A stretch of DNA of 64,000 bases from Acanthochlamys bracteata (GCA_019914995.1 CM034130.1:7812001-7876000); one strand, 5' to 3'; positions 37,660 through 55,935 are shown, counted from the stretch's first letter. Notes: a model not told the origin generated them from the letters alone. Translations and numbers: made by a program.

Positions 37660-38808
37660 CGTTCAAGCTTGTGCGATTCCCGCCCGACAACTTCTGTATT
37701 GCCCTGTGAGCCTTTTGCGCAACCAGAGGTCCAGAGTGATTTGTTGGGACTCCTGCTGAGGGTTTTGGTCTATATATTTATTCAGGCGTGGAGGCTTGAT
37801 ATCAGCATGGATTTATGGATACATGCTTTCCAAATTTCCAAAGGAATACAAGTTCTGACTTGAATCGATACCAAGTGAGAACCACCTCTGCTACTCCATT
37901 TACGAATTGCTTCTTCACTACAGGAATTCCTTGTTTGCAATGATCTATTTCAAATTCCTCATTTTGATATTACATGCCAACGTATTTCAGAAAATACATG
38001 CCAAAAATCTAGATGAGATAAAATTTGATTTGTAAACCAACGCTATCTTTAGCTATACTTTGTATAAAATTTATCGATCTAAATATTTTAAAAGCCTTAG
38101 GTACGGCAGTGCGTCTGGACTCTGAAAATTTGTATAATATTATATTTTTTAAAAATTTAAAAAAATATTTTAAAACGTAAATTTTAATATTATGATTTTT
38201 AAATAAACAATAAAATTTATTTTTTGAAATATCTTTAAACTATTCGTTATTTTAAAATTTTATTTAATAAATAATTCCAAGCGTATCCTTAATAACACCA
38301 CTCATATTTAAACGAAAGTCCTTTTCATTAAATAGTTTTCGATAAAGAAATTATACTAAAAAAATGCCCAAAGAAATATAGCCTTAGTATAATTCACAAA
38401 ATTGTAGAGCCTGGGAGTCCACTATAGAGCATCCACCTCGGAGCGTATTCTAGTTTCAAAGAATGTCTTAAAGAACAAGTTCCGGTGAATTTATATCTAG
38501 TTTGAAACAAACTGAAACAATAAAAAAAACAAAAAAAAAAAGAAATTCTAGTGAAATTTTGGTAGCAGAATGTACATTCTATGAAACTGAACCGCGCCCT
38601 TAGTTTAAAATATAAAAGGTGAAGCAGAAAAACAATGCTAAGACAGTCTTCAGCAATTGATGAACAGGCAAAATTGAAGAGAGATTACAGAAATAAACAT
38701 GTTTGGTGTCAAAAATTCTAACTACAATTAGGCCAAAAATATAATTACAATTAAGGAAGAATGGAACAATACAAACCTAGTATACAATACTAATTTAACT
38801 ATAAGTAT
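37660..38808. other. Intergenic region between QTRT2 and the MAP3K gene
   Basis: QTRT2 promoter and leader on the left, an AT-rich repeat-like block (38100-38290), then the 3' flank of the MAP3K gene. No gene recognised. Confidence 0.5.
38100..38290. repeat. AT-rich MITE-like block
   Basis: A/T tract with repeated TTTAAAA-type words between TTAGGTACGGCAGTGCGTC on the left and TTCCAAGCGTATCCTTAA on the right. These edges are weak inverted counterparts, as in short plant elements. Family unknown. Confidence 0.35.
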
Positions 38809-41800
38809 TTACAAGACCGTATTGATGTGAAGTGCTTTTAGTAATGCAGTCGCCATCTGCTTCACCAAGACTTGACCTCCAGAACGTTGACCATCTCTTC
38901 TTTCTTCAATCAAGTTCTGGAGCTTCTGAGGCAGGTCATTTTCTACAATAAGTTGCTTTGGCCGTGGATGGTGCTCATACACAGCCTGCAATTAAATATT
39001 CCAGAAATAAATTAGACTGAACACCATCCTGCATCTTCAACAAAGGTTTCTATAAGTTCGAATTCACAAAGGCATTAATTAAAACACAAACTACCTTAAT
39101 CAACTTTAGCAGATTAAGACGAGCTATAGCATCTTGATGGTCAAGCCTTGCAATAAGCAATGTTGTAAGGCCGTTTGTTGCCATTGCAGTATTTATTCGT
39201 GAAGATTTCCTGGATAAGAATTATACTATAAGAGACCAATAAAAGCATCAGAACACAAGGGAAAAGTTATCAGGGAGATATCTTACGTGATAATTTTCAT
39301 GAACGGCTCTAGTATATTGACGAAATACTGTTCTGGGCAGTTCTGGAAATACTTCACTAGTTTTTGGATCGCTTCCTTCTTCAGTAAAGCCTGTTCTACT
39401 TTCTTGTGGTCGTTGTCATGAGCCAAGCACACAGCAATTGAATCCAATGCTGTTCCTGCCCAAGCTTCATCTTCCAAAAGATTCAAGTACACATCCAAAC
39501 CTCCATGAGCACGCAATTGCTCCCTTGAGTTGCGAGAAGCATGGGCCATATCACATAACAAAGGAAGTGCATATTGCTTTAGTGGCGAGTCTGACTGGAT
39601 AAAATTCATAAGATGTGGTATAACTCCATTTTCAGCCGCTTGCTCCTGTCTCCTTTTGTTTATCTTGCAGAGATTGAAAAGTGCATTGAGGACCTACGCA
39701 TTATAGTCGGCAAGACTTAGATCATCTTTATTGTTGACACAGGAAAACAAAAAAAAACTTTAAGAAAATAGAAACAATACAACACAAGCTTCTTGCCATA
39801 ACACAAAAGGAAATGCAGCCTTAATTGAATGATAAAGCAAAGGCACCCTCCTAGTTTACCAAAATAAACAAGTACAAACATATGTTAACTTAATAACGAC
39901 AAGCTAACCAACTGCCCTCGTAGAAACCACATTCTAAGTTAAAAATCAATCATATTAGCTCGTTCTACAGTTTAACTATCAAATTAAACAAAAGTTTTAA
40001 GAAGGTTAAAAGGAGATGCAGACAGGGGTCCCAGCTTCCTATCATGAAATCAAATACCAGCAGTGAATTGTTGCACCACTTCAGCCAAAACGCACAAGAA
40101 GGAAAGCTATGTGCGAAATACACACAAAGCATAAACTCACTGTACAATTGCAAAGCAATCTATGCAACAGATTCAATCAATCATGAAAAACACATCTTTT
40201 GCAAATTAATTCTAAGTTATGATACTTGCCTCATTGTGTATTTGTGAGATCAAAGGCCCATCATGGAGTTCAAGATTTGGTATCAAATGTTTAATCGCAT
40301 CTGCACGCTGGAGACTCTCTAAACAGTTTGGATCAGTTGACAAATTATTGATGCACTTCAGAATCTGTAAGATGCGAAAAGGTTACAAAAATGACATTAT
40401 TGAGATCAAACTGTAACTAGCATTACATCACACTAATCGCACTGACCTTGAGAAGAACTGGTGGTTCTATCTTGTTGAACATCTGGAATAGCCGGCTGAG
40501 CAAACTTTGACTACACATATAGGATTTGACTGTACTGTCAGCTTGTGAAAACTCTAAAAGAAGATCAGCAACCTTCTCAAGATATTCTCTTGCTACATCA
40601 GCACTCCATGCTGATACCATTTGTGATAATATTCCAGATGATGTTGTACTCCCTGGCCTTTGATTCAAGACACCAGATCCAGACAATACACCTGATGCTG
40701 TTTGGGATGCCACTCCAGACGTAGACGCTCCTTCGTTCTGATTTGAGGATAGCAAAGACTGTGCTGTCTTCTTACTTGGAGCTCTAATTGAAATTTTCAC
40801 ATTTGAATCCAGATTTGCGATTTCTCTTCCATGTCGAGTAGCCTCTGCGAAAAAGTTACAAACACGTTTATAATAACATAGAGATGCAAACACATGGCAT
40901 AAATACTGCCAGACAAAAGTCATTGCCAGATGAGACAGTTTCCTAAGAGGAGGTTACCATAACATATCCTAACCATAGAGCAAATCTTAGATGAGTATGT
41001 TAGTCAACTACCTTATATAGTCAAATCCATATGAATCATAAGTTTACCAAGCATATCAAACCGATGTACTAATGAATTGATGTGCACAGAATCTTTTACC
41101 AAGTATTCCCCATATTAAATACAGTAAAAGATTTAAACACTCATAGCATATTTATATGCCAAACAGTAGTGCATCCACAAAGTACTATCCCAAGTCCTAC
41201 CATTGACCTAGAAGTAGTTAGCTATTACTATTTCTCTAGGGAAGTATCTTTTAAAAGGACCCAACAGTGTTATGAACATGAGGTCGATCATGTCAAACCT
41301 CTAGCAATTGAATCTGATATCCCATTTGAAAGAGAATAAAGTTTCAGTATTAGTAATATAATGGGCAAAAGAGGATATAAACAACACTATAATCTCATTA
41401 CACCATTATGCATGCTTTCCTATAACATCACATAAATTTTCACCAATGAAAACACATAAAACTATGTTTCTTGTATGATTATGGTCTTTTTCCAAGTCAA
41501 TGGGTTAACTCTTCATACTTTCATACGTATATATAAGCAGTTGTGCCTGTTCGGTAATTGCACTCAAAGAATATTCTATGCCAATATCAAAGGTGCAAGA
41601 AACCCAACGCACATAAAATACAACAGTTAACAAGCCATGTCCAGTAGGTGCTTGGCTAAACACATACAATATCTGAAAGTAAATAAATGTACAGAGGATT
41701 TAAAGGAAAGGGCTTTGATTATGTCTAAGAAATGGATTAAGTAAATGAAGCAGATCATTACCTTTAAATTCTGCCATCAGAAAATCAAGTTCACCATTGG

Positions 41801-44800
41801 TTTTCCGTTCTGTAGAAGCATGTAAAAGAGGTAGTATACTCTCATGCCTTTCCAATGCTGAAATATGACGAACATAATCTAGTTGTCCTGAGACATTACG
41901 AGAAGGCGGTTCCTTTTCCAACAAACTCAGAAGTGGTCTTATTTGATCATTATGAGAAGCAAAAGCAGAACCATTTGAAGTCATCTCAACATTTTTCTGA
42001 GGTTTATCAAAAGAATTTCTGGCAGCAGAAATTGCAGGTCTGTGATGATCCCCCTTCTGAGAGTTAAAATGTTCATGGTCCTTTGAAGTGGGTGCTGCGG
42101 TCACTCGATTAATTAATTGTGCAATATTCTCAGTTGCAGCATCTAAAAACTTGGAGGACAGTGGAGGCTCCAAAGTCCCATGGGTTAAATGGATCTTACC
42201 TACATCTCCAGAAGAATGTCTGGAATCCAAATGACTAGGATCTGGTCTTTGAGAATTTGAATTGGAAGAAGAAACTACATCTACATTTCCAGCAGTCGAA
42301 GAATGCTGTGTATCAGGTTGCATGGAAGCGAGACGGTCCAGTGGACCAGATCTGGGTCGCAGGTTCTGTGGAAGAGAACTGCCAGTGCTGGACGTAGATG
42401 CCAGTCGAGTCGCCTCATTCAAACTATGAAGAGTGTTCACAAGCCTGATGAGTATACCATTTTTTGCAGCTATACGGCAGAAGTCATTTCTTGGAGTTGC
42501 ATGCTGAAGTTTAAACACCTGCCACATACCATCTATGGCAAGATGGACCATTTCCCTGAAATGTAAAACAAAGCATCAGCTAGCTGAAAGTATATAGTGG
42601 TTATCATAGTGCACCAATCAAGTGATGAAAACCTGTATTTAGCATAGTCTGGTTCAAGAAATCCCACTAGTACAGGAATACCACGACATGCAATGAACAT
42701 TTGCAAGGTCAAGGTGCTGCATGGATCAAGAAAATCATTACCCACACCTATTTTGAGCAGTTAATGGAAACAATCAGTAACTTTTAACTGTAAGGATGAA
42801 TACCTGGACTGGCACAGTTGCTGAATGAAAAAGGCAGCTTGCATTCGAATTTCCCGAGTACGATCAGGCACCGCAAAGCCCATTACAACAGGTATCTGAC
42901 ATTTACAGTAATTGGAGATTTAGTATCCCCATCTGAAGTCAAAAAATCAACATAAAGGAACAAATACTATAATCTTACAAGGCCAACGAGGCAAGCATTC
43001 TCCTGAAAGCTAATATTATCCTTCACTAGTTCATTGATGATTTGCAGTGTAGAGCATATAACCTGCAAAGTAAGGAAAAAACATCCTCCGCATGTTAGTG
43101 TAAGTAAACCCGATGTGCTGAAAGAAGGTTGTAACTCCACTTCACAATCACCACGCAATATTGACATGGGTCCAGAATTACAATTGCTTAAATTGGGACT
43201 TTTGGCTTCTATAAAGGGTAAACTCAAGTCAAATCACATTAAACTTGTTTAAGATTCTGGCAGCGTGTGACCACAAGCCACCGACACTCTTAAAATTAAG
43301 TAATCACCTTTATATAAAGGCCTGTAGCTATACAATACTAAACATGGACTTAGTGAACAATTAAAAAGTTCAAGGTTTGATTTGACTATCAGGGTTCACA
43401 TTATCTGTGAATAAACAAAGGTAGCAGAAAAGGAGTGAAAAGCCAAAAATAGGAAACGAGGAGAGAAAACTCAAAATAAGCAACTAAGAGCATACACGAG
43501 TTTTGGGTACTTCAAGAAGCTCTATAAGTGGCAGAAGACCATGCTGAGACATATAAATATGTTTTTGCTCTGGGCGTTGCGTGAAAAAGGTAACAAGCTT
43601 CTGACATGCAGACAAGATCACATCTTCAGGCTCCTCTGGCTTTAGCTGTCCAACAACTTTGCTAAATTCCACAGACTGCAAGATACAAAAGTATTTTTTT
43701 TTTTTTCATGATAAAAGGCGGCTAGAAAAATATATCTTTAAAAAAGTCAAATCACATATTAGGCATTGTGACAAATGAAAAATTATCAGAGCCTGAAAAA
43801 TTGCAAATTAGAACGAACTACAATATCACTTAAAAGCATTCAAATAGAATGTAAATTACTTGGCATGATCAGGAAATAGGCAGTAAATGGAACTTCGACT
43901 TTCATTGACATTAATCAGACCTGTAGAGAGTTAACAGTTCCATAAATAGAGACAGAAAAAGGTCTAAATTGGTTAACAGCCAGATGCGCATATCACCAAA
44001 GCGTAGATCTCAGCTAAGCTAGTACATTGTAAATACAGAAAATGCTCAGCAGATGCATTACAATCCCCTCACCAAACTGTTTGCATAAATTATAGTAATA
44101 ATGAAATCACCCTTCTATGTAAAAATGGATGAAAAGGTGGGACTTGTCATAACAGCATGACTGGAAGAACTTGTGATGAGTAGCATCGAATGTACGTGCA
44201 GCACCAAGCTTGACAAGGGTGACAGAATGAGACAAAGAAAGAACAGCAGATACTGTAACTATTTTTCTTTTCAAATTTGTCTTTTTTTCTTCCTCCTATC
44301 TTTTGTAGAAAGCTGAACTTTAACACTTCAACCTAATTATGAAGTTAGCTTACTTCAGGACCAACACTTGGTAGTCTCATCGCAGCTGCTAAATCTAAAC
44401 ACAAATCTCAACGTATGAGGCAAGCTTGTGGTGATGCTCATTTAATAGTTTGGCAATACTTATCTGATTTGTCTGCATGTTTGTAAACAAAAACTGATGC
44501 TACAATAGGTTCACGAAAGAAGAAAAAAGGACGGTTGGACTATGCAGTTCATTTAACTGTATGAGCAACTGAAAACACACCAGGAAACAGCCGATGACCC
44601 AATCAACACAAGGAAACAAAGCACAAATCACCAAAACCAAACCGAGTCAAAGAAGCAATAACAGGATTGAAGTTTTGTATTTAGGAACATCATTCTTCTT
44701 TGTACTATGTACAAGTATACATACCTGCAGAGGAAAAAGATTATCTGGAGGCAAATTTTCATCAAAAACCTGTAAAAAAAAGGGAACATATAGAAAAGAC

Positions 44801-47800
44801 ATTAAACAGGCATCAAGAGGAAAAGCACACGGCAAGTCTAAATCACCTAGCTATCAACTCAGAAATTACATGTAGCAGACATACCGAGCCATCAACATCA
44901 ATAACATCCTTCCTTAAAACATCCATCATAATCTCAAGGAGCTTTCCACCTTTTCTTTGACCAGATTCGCTTTCCATCTGTTTCTGGGTCAAAGATGCTT
45001 TGAGAGCCTTTGCCAAGTTACCATTGCCATTCGCATATATAACTCCATTTCCTTGGCCAATACCAGAGCTTGATGCCTCAGACACTTGGTCCCGTTGAAC
45101 CCTATCCAGTGGTTGAAATAAATCATCGAAGGAAGCATCTCCTGGTGGGTCACTAAACCTACTGAGAACATTACCTATGGCTACACCTGAGGGCTTTAAA
45201 ACCTAGAAGAATCATTGAAAGAGTATCATTCATTAAGGGAATTTTCAAAAGGAGAAAGAAGTATGCACTAAAACTGCAATTACACTGCTCAATGCTACAC
45301 TCATTAGGAACCATAAATAGAAGAGAGCTCAAAGACGGAAAAACAAAAAATCGAAATCATTTCAGGTGCTACATTAACCACTATAACAAAATTGCACAAA
45401 AATAAACAAAAAGAATCATGGCATATGTCATCAAGATCCCAAATTCAGCATGTGAGCATCGCATCAGCTTGTACGGTTTTAATTAAAAGATAATACATAC
45501 GAATTTGGCAATTTCAACATGGCGATGAAAGTACAGGGATTAAAAACTCACATTTTGAGAATTAATGTTATCCAGTCTTGATCCGAAAGAAAATTTGTCG
45601 CCATTCACTGATATATTCGCTCCATCACCTGTACTATCTTTTCCAGATTTTGTCGCATGCAAACCATGACTTGCTATGATTTTATCAAGAGGCACACTGT
45701 TTGCTATTGGACTGCTGTGAGTTGTTTCTCTCTCAGAAGATCTTAGATATGGCTTTTCATGTAAAAACAGAGTAGGATCTTTAGCAAAAGGAGGGTCATC
45801 TTTGGAATTATCAAAATTCCTGAAGGAAGAATCTGGAGAGGCACTTTTGTTTAGAATGTGATCCTCATCTGAGCCGTTTCTTTCCATGGAAGCAGAAGCT
45901 AATGACTCTTTCTTAGAGTATACCTAGCATACAAAGGTTAAAATCACATATTAGCATCATCCTCCTAAAAAATAAATGCACACTGTCCTCGGTCTTACTG
46001 TACTTCAATTTTGATAATAGCAATTATCTAAAGACTAAGAGAAAGGCTAGTGCGTGAGCATGCCCTCCTACCTGCTCGATGTTAGGTGAACTATTCTTTG
46101 TGCTAATTTCACCACCGCCATGCTCCTTCTCTACAGAATTTTCATCACCCACAACAGCATCTTCGTCAATGCTCCTGATGAAATATATATTTGAGAACTG
46201 TATACTAATTAACAAAGATATCATGAAAGAACCATTAAATAGAAGACTTATTCAAGGGACTTAAATTACCCAATACTTTCTTTGAAAGCAAGGAGGTGTC
46301 AGAAAACTAAAACTAGGAGTTAAAAGTATATCAAACTCGACTATTCATGACAAAGGTCATTTAAAAAATTGGCACTAAAGTTGTTGTTTTCCCTCTATAT
46401 TCACTCACATTGGCAATTCTGTTTTGATAACACGAGTGCAGAAATAAAATTGCAAATTTCTACAGCAGCAGTATTTGTTTAACATGCATGTTCATCTTCT
46501 TTTCTGCTATCAGAGACTTCCCATAGCACGAAAATGCCTTATCACAACTTCTAGTTTTATCGCCTATGAGGAAATGGGAAAATATATACTCGAAAGACAT
46601 ACTATACATAAATCATTATGAACGACCACAGCTACGTGGATGCTTGGCAGAGTAACAGTAGACTAAGGTGCAAAAGAAATATAACATTGCACAAGAATCG
46701 AATCTGAGATTTCTTTATTTGGGAGCAACAGATGACTTCTTTTCTGAATTTGATGAGAACCACTACCTTATTGATCCACCAGTTTGCCGAAGTGAAGATT
46801 GTAAAGCACGCCTTGAGTTTTGGATCCAAGGGTGCTGCAACAATGTCTTTGCATCTGGTCTCTGCATTGCATCCTGATGATCTCCTTGTATTAATTAAGT
46901 AGCTAAATGTCATAGATAAAAGTTTAGAGATAATTAAAACAAAATAGCTGGACGGAGTACCTTTTTGAAACATAGCTTCAAGAAGTCTGTAACATCAGGC
47001 GATATGCCATCAGGTAACGGGGGATGTGGATCCTAAAATCCAGCACCATAACTCATTGTTGAATAAGTGCACAAAAAAACATGGAATTATAGGAACAGTC
47101 TACGAGCCACCCCAATCAAATGTGGACTATCCATCCAAATTAGGATGTCATCTTTCCTATATATCACGAAAGCAAACGGCAAATTTTCCCAAAGCATCGT
47201 GCACAAATAAAACAGAAGTTGCAGTCACACAGCAGAAATTCTTACAGAACGAAATAAAGGTTACATGTTATAGCTTCCAACGAAACCAAGTGTTGCAAGA
47301 ATAATTAATTAATGAAACAAATTGAAAATAACAACTTCATTAGATGCTAAGCAGCATCCAAATTATTGACAAAGGCTACTAACTGACATCCATAAAACAC
47401 CAAAAGATGGGTAGTATATCACATTCATCTCAATATACCCAAGTTCTTTTCACTTGCAAACGGAAAAATGAAACACGTGTCTCAGTATGGAGCCTGAAAA
47501 GGCCTGTAAAGAATAATTTGAGGGGAGAAAATCAAAGATAGGAACATGTTAATGGAAGAACAACTGTTTGCTTTTTGGCAAAATGAAGGCCAAGATTAGA
47601 CAGCTCAGCTTAAATTATAGCTCCCTTAGTGCAACACACTTTGGCAGGTATAGCCTCTTAAGATCTACAATGCAAATACCCATTGCAGGATGTTCTGCAC
47701 CTGCACCCTTCTTCAGCATATTATGCTATCATGAAAGTTTGTACTAGTCCAAGTTTAGTAACTTTTCCTATTGTGTATCTAATGATAGAAACATAACTGC

Positions 47801-50661
47801 TAAAACAAGAAGAAATTCACCTTATCTAGACAATCTATAATCCTAGTCATATGAGCACTTCGTCAACTAATATAAAGTGAAATCCATATGGCATGCAACC
47901 GCAAACATAGAAGAAATGGGCAAACCTAAGAGTTCCTAAATTCGATTCATTACAAAATAATAATAGCTGTAATAACTTTCAAGCACGTACATTTAAATTC
48001 AGAAATTACAACAACAAAGTTAGTCCAGTGGCTAAGATTACCAACCTGAACTATTCGAAAAAGCGCAGGCATTGGCTGTAGATCATAGTATGGAGGAACA
48101 CAAGTCAACAACTCGATCACAGTGCAGCCAACACTCCAGATGTCTGATGCAGCACAAACACCCGACATTTCAATTACCTGGGATATAAAAATAACAAGAG
48201 ATTATAGATACTCATAGGACCACTAGTATGTGCCAAATGCAGCATGCATAAAGAAATGACTAATGCAGTTTCAAAGAAAATACCTCAGGAGCCATCCAAT
48301 AAGGTGTTCCAACAACTGAATGTGTGTTAAGATCCGCCTCATTTAATTTTGTTGCAACTCCAAAGTCCGCAAGCTTCACAAGCCCCTGAGTTGAGAGTTT
48401 TCAACAAAGAAACTAAATACAAGAAGAACAATAAAAAATATGTCTATAGACAGTCGTCCAGTAACCATCCAAAGATAAACCCTTATGGAAGCAATAACTC
48501 CATGCCTAGAATACTTAATTGCATGCATGCAAGACTTAAGTTGGCCACAACTGCATGTGTATGGTCACTTTCCAACAAAATTACAGTATGAAAACATTAA
48601 CTCCACTAAGATAAGAGCAAGTGTGCAGGAGTGCGAGTGCATAAAAAAAGAACAAGTCTGAATATCAACACAAGTATGCAGCTCTTGAAACAAGAAAACA
48701 GTATAACTTTTGGTTTACCTCTTTTGTAGTCAAAATATTTGCACCCTTGATATCTCTATGGATGACACCTTGTTCATGCAGATAAACCAAACCTTCTAAA
48801 ACCTGTAGGTTGAGACTGCAAACATTACACCAACATAAAAAAATATATCAAAATTAACCCTGTCCACATACCTGGGCAATATATACAGCCACCAAGGACT
48901 CTGGGAAAGGACCAAATTTGTTGGGCTTGATAATATTAGCTAGTGATCCATTCTCCACATACCTACAGAATCCAATCACAAATAAAAGGAGTGCACTTTA
49001 TTAAGGCATCGTTCAAATTATGAAAAAGTTTAAATCTCTTCTACTACAGTTTAAAATTGAGGATAAAAAGATAATAAATACAAAATTAATTAAAAAAGAG
49101 CTAAATTTTGAAGGTTATTACTCCAGAATGATATGGAGATGAGTCTTTGTCTTTAACGAACCAAGGTACTTCACAATGTTTTTATGATTTAAATTCTGCA
49201 AAATGAAACAATTACATCATCAGTTTCAATGTCTACAGAAAAATTCAAGGACCAATTCCAACATTGTTCACAAAGAGTAGCCATCCTAAGCATCAGAATC
49301 AATTCGTGCGTAAATTATAGCAAAAGACAATAAAGATTTACAAATACATATTCAATGGAAAGTAATAAATAAAGGTACCTTTAGTAAATCGATCTCTTGC
49401 TGGTATCAAATTGCGGTGTGATGGTCACAATTTCGCCGTTGCAAAAGGGAACCAAAACAAAATGGTGAGTTTATGCAAACTAAACAGAAAGGATTAAGAA
49501 AAGGAGATTTACAAATGATCATGTCCGACAACGTTTAAATTTATCCAATGAGGTAAATTCCTAATTGAACAAATGGTGCTGAGTCTTTCCAAAGGAGAAT
49601 GAACTAAACTTCAAAAAGAGACTAGGCACACATGAATAAATAAAAAGACAAACTTTAAATGATTCAAACAGAACTACCAGAAAGCCTTGGCTGGATATTC
49701 TCTTCTATCTTCGTATTTCTTACTGTTGTACGAACCATGTCAGTTAAAAAACCAGTGCCAACTCGTAGCACACTGGTTTCAATCTTACCAGCTAATTTCC
49801 AAGTCTTTGAAGAGGTCTGCATCTGAGTATAGTTAGACATTTTATAAAGTCCCTAAGAAGTTAATCAAAGATCATGCATCTATCATACATATGATTCTCA
49901 GATAAAGTTTATAAGCATTTATTTAAAGATTTTAAAAACTATCAGTATAGCTCTCTAATAGAGTTTTAACTTTAACAAAGAAGAAAGAACTCAGTTCAAA
50001 AAAGTTATCAATGCTCCTCTTGTAACGTTTGTAAGTTCCAATAAATGAGGCATATCTTCATGTTCACATTATCATTCGGAGAGCTGAAGTCTGGTCACTA
50101 TACCATCATATATCTGCAACTAGTACTTTTCATTGAAGCAAAGGCCTAGCAACTCTAATTACATTATCCAACACTTTCCCCCACGTCAGGAACACTCAGA
50201 GAAACTATGCTATAAAGATCACAACTATAGAAGCCACCAAACAACCCATTCTAACTAAACCAAGTACAATGTGGAGCCAGAGAATTGCAAATAACAAAAA
50301 CGTAATCAAAGACAGCTGTCTACAATAAACACATATGGTTAATAAACGCACACTTACCATGATAATGTTGAGATCTTCCTGTGGGATATTCTCCAAAGAA
50401 ACCTGCTTAATTGCCACAAAATCCCCATTCTCAAGGTCCAAACCTTTATACACCCTACCATAAGCTCCTTTCCCGATTTCATCACCAAGCATCTAAACAT
50501 CGCATTAACAACAAATCAACACAAAATAGAACTCCAAAACCTAAATCCAAACAAAATTTGAGCAATGGGGACGAAGACAGGAAAAAAGAAATGCTCACGT
50601 ATTTGTTATCGAGAGTTTTCGATTTGTGGAAGTGGGAAGCGGTAGCGGCTTGGCGAGACAT
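38809..50661 (-). CDS. MAP3KE1: MAP3K epsilon protein kinase (M3KE1/MAPKKK7-like)
   Basis: 24 coding exons join in frame to 1394 residues (Arabidopsis 1368): 50661-50599, 50492-50358, 49399-49379, 49195-49122, 48962-48872, 48802-48719, 48385-48284, 48177-48046, 47032-46961, 46873-46767, 46174-46072, 45923-45552, 45202-44885, 44769-44725, 43675-43496, 43062-42979, 42895-42804, 42716-42633, 42555-41762, 40844-40447, 40364-40230, 39693-39287, 39209-39095, 38985-38809. The kinase domain is N-terminal: [11 protein letters not shown] (about 28), Lys about 50, [10 protein letters not shown] (about 143), DFG (about 163), [10 protein letters not shown] Ser-rich linker follows, then ARM/HEAT-like repeats ([38 protein letters not shown]) and the end [17 protein letters not shown]. 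Related to yeast Cdc7p/Cdc15p; in Arabidopsis the pair is needed for pollen viability, with roles at the plasma membrane and division plane. Exon 3 is 21 bases, and intron 21 starts with GC. Confidence 0.95.
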
Positions 50662-51312
50662 GGTATATTCTCCGAAAACCTAGAATTAACGTCGTCGAGA
50701 AAGAAATCCGGCAACGGCAGAGAAGTGCGATGACATCGGGCCACCCCGAGCAGTTCTTCTTCTTTGTTTTTTTCCTTAGCTGTGATTTCCTGCGATGATG
50801 CGATCCAGTTAAGAGACGGAAAAATGGAAAGAGATCTCATGTGGGGACCACATCAAATCTGTAGGAAAACATTAGTTCGAACTAAACGACCGAATGTTTA
50901 TACCGATAGGAAAACCTTTACGAAATTTTTAAAAGGCGGAGGTTCAACGAGTACGTTTTCTTCAGTCGGCTTATGTATGCGATTTTACGTCGACAAAAAG
51001 ACGCTGGCGCCAATTAACGTGGGGCCAAAGAGAATTGGGACCAACTGTAAATAGCCAGAACTCAATAGCCGACTCGGATTTGATCTCGTGGTGGCATTAT
51101 CGTAAATAACAAACATCCTAGTGGTATTGGTTAACTCGTTCCTGTATGGCCCACTTCGGCCCATATGAATTCAGACTATTCCATTCGCCAAATTTGGCCC
51201 AGTATAATTAAGCGAAAGGTTCCTGAAACTACACCAGGTTAGAGCATGTCCACAAAATTTGAATATTAAAAATAAAAACTAGAAAAATAGAAGATTAGCG
51301 CGCGAAGATAGT
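50662..51312. promoter_or_regulatory. Intergenic promoter region with three site II motifs
   Basis: Between the MAP3K start codon and the first OPR remnant. GGCCCA (TGGGCC on the other strand) occurs at 51148-51153, 51158-51163 and 51196-51201. This cluster is typical of constitutively expressed plant genes and probably serves the MAP3K gene. An open frame at 50764-51054 shows no domain and is taken as chance. Confidence 0.45.
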
Positions 51313-52639
<1,327 letters not shown>

Positions 52640-52640
<1 letters not shown>

Positions 52641-53669
52641 ACCTGTTTTATTATTTAAACTGACTTTTGTAGCTCTAGTCTTATGGCATGCACAGAGTAT
52701 TTATCTGATACCTTTTTCATTAGATGTCCCTGCATACATGATGTCCCCCTCAAGCTAATGTAACGATATGCTGCTGCACCTATAGTTGTATATCCATACA
52801 AGGCAGCTATAGTAATTTTTTTTTCTTGTGTAATATTCCTTTTTTTTTCCTTTACATCATACAAAGATGCTTGGTTGTGATCACATTTTTCATTATATGA
52901 AGGTTCTCAACTTCTTTTTTTGCTTTTCTTCTCTCCTTTCGAGCTACTTATGGCTGCCTTTTGAAAGTATTCATGATTTCTTCAGGGGATGTTTTTTCGT
53001 TTTAATCTTATCCTTGGCCTCTTATCACTCTTGCTTATATGGTTTTTATAATCTGTATATAAAATTTTCTTTAAGAACAAAGGAGTTTGTAAATGAGCTT
53101 GCTTGCTGATGTTAGTCAATTCTTTTTGAGAACAGAGAATGCAGAAGTTTTCCTTGTAGAAGAATAATTGTGGGTAGTCTAGCTCAAATTAGTGGAGAAT
53201 TTAGATAACTAACTGGTTACAGTCTGTTACTCTCTTTTTTTAATTATTATGTTAACATTATTTTAAAGGATTGCTTTGAACTTCGCAATGTTTTCTTGTG
53301 TTAGATGAGGCACTGAGTGACTGCAGACCCTGGTTTTGGGACTCTGGCACTACTAGTTGCACGAGACCTTTCTTGTGGGACCGGTTTATTATATGTTGCA
53401 GCTGATGAAGGTGAGCTGAACTTTCCATATAACCTGATAAAATTCAGCAGGTTTCAACATTAAGCAAAGCTGAGAATAAGTTTCAGTGGAATTTTCTTTT
53501 GTTCTTGAGAGTTCTAGCGGAGTCCTTTAGCTTGGTTTTATTAGGTACATCACAAGCAGGTTATGAACTACAGGGCCAGGCAAGTGAAAGGCAAAAAAAT
53601 CAAGGAGAGTATGTAGCAGTATTTCCCTTGTTTCTTTGTTTAGCAATACTCATCATTTCAGCAGATCAG
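52640..53669. other. Spacer between OPR pseudogenes
   Basis: AT-rich; the missing last exon of pseudogene A was looked for and not found. No other gene recognised. Confidence 0.5.
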
Positions 53670-55720
<2,051 letters not shown>

Positions 55721-55935
55721 GTTTCACCAAAATTTACACCATATACTTCTTGTTCCTTAGTTGATGCATTTCCTATCTAGCTGTAAGATTTACAGTGGTA
55801 TTACGGTATATTAGCTTTCGTTGTAACAAAATTTCCAATTACTATGGATCATGTGTATGCTGCTCATATAAGGTTCGGTTGGTATATTGAAAAGTCTTGA
55901 ATGTCTTTTGTTGGTGAAAGATTATTAACTATTCT

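Noticed and set aside
50764..51054. Open frame of 96 codons in the MAP3K promoter
   Set aside because: No recognisable domain; it overlaps the promoter and leader of the MAP3K gene and is short enough to be chance.
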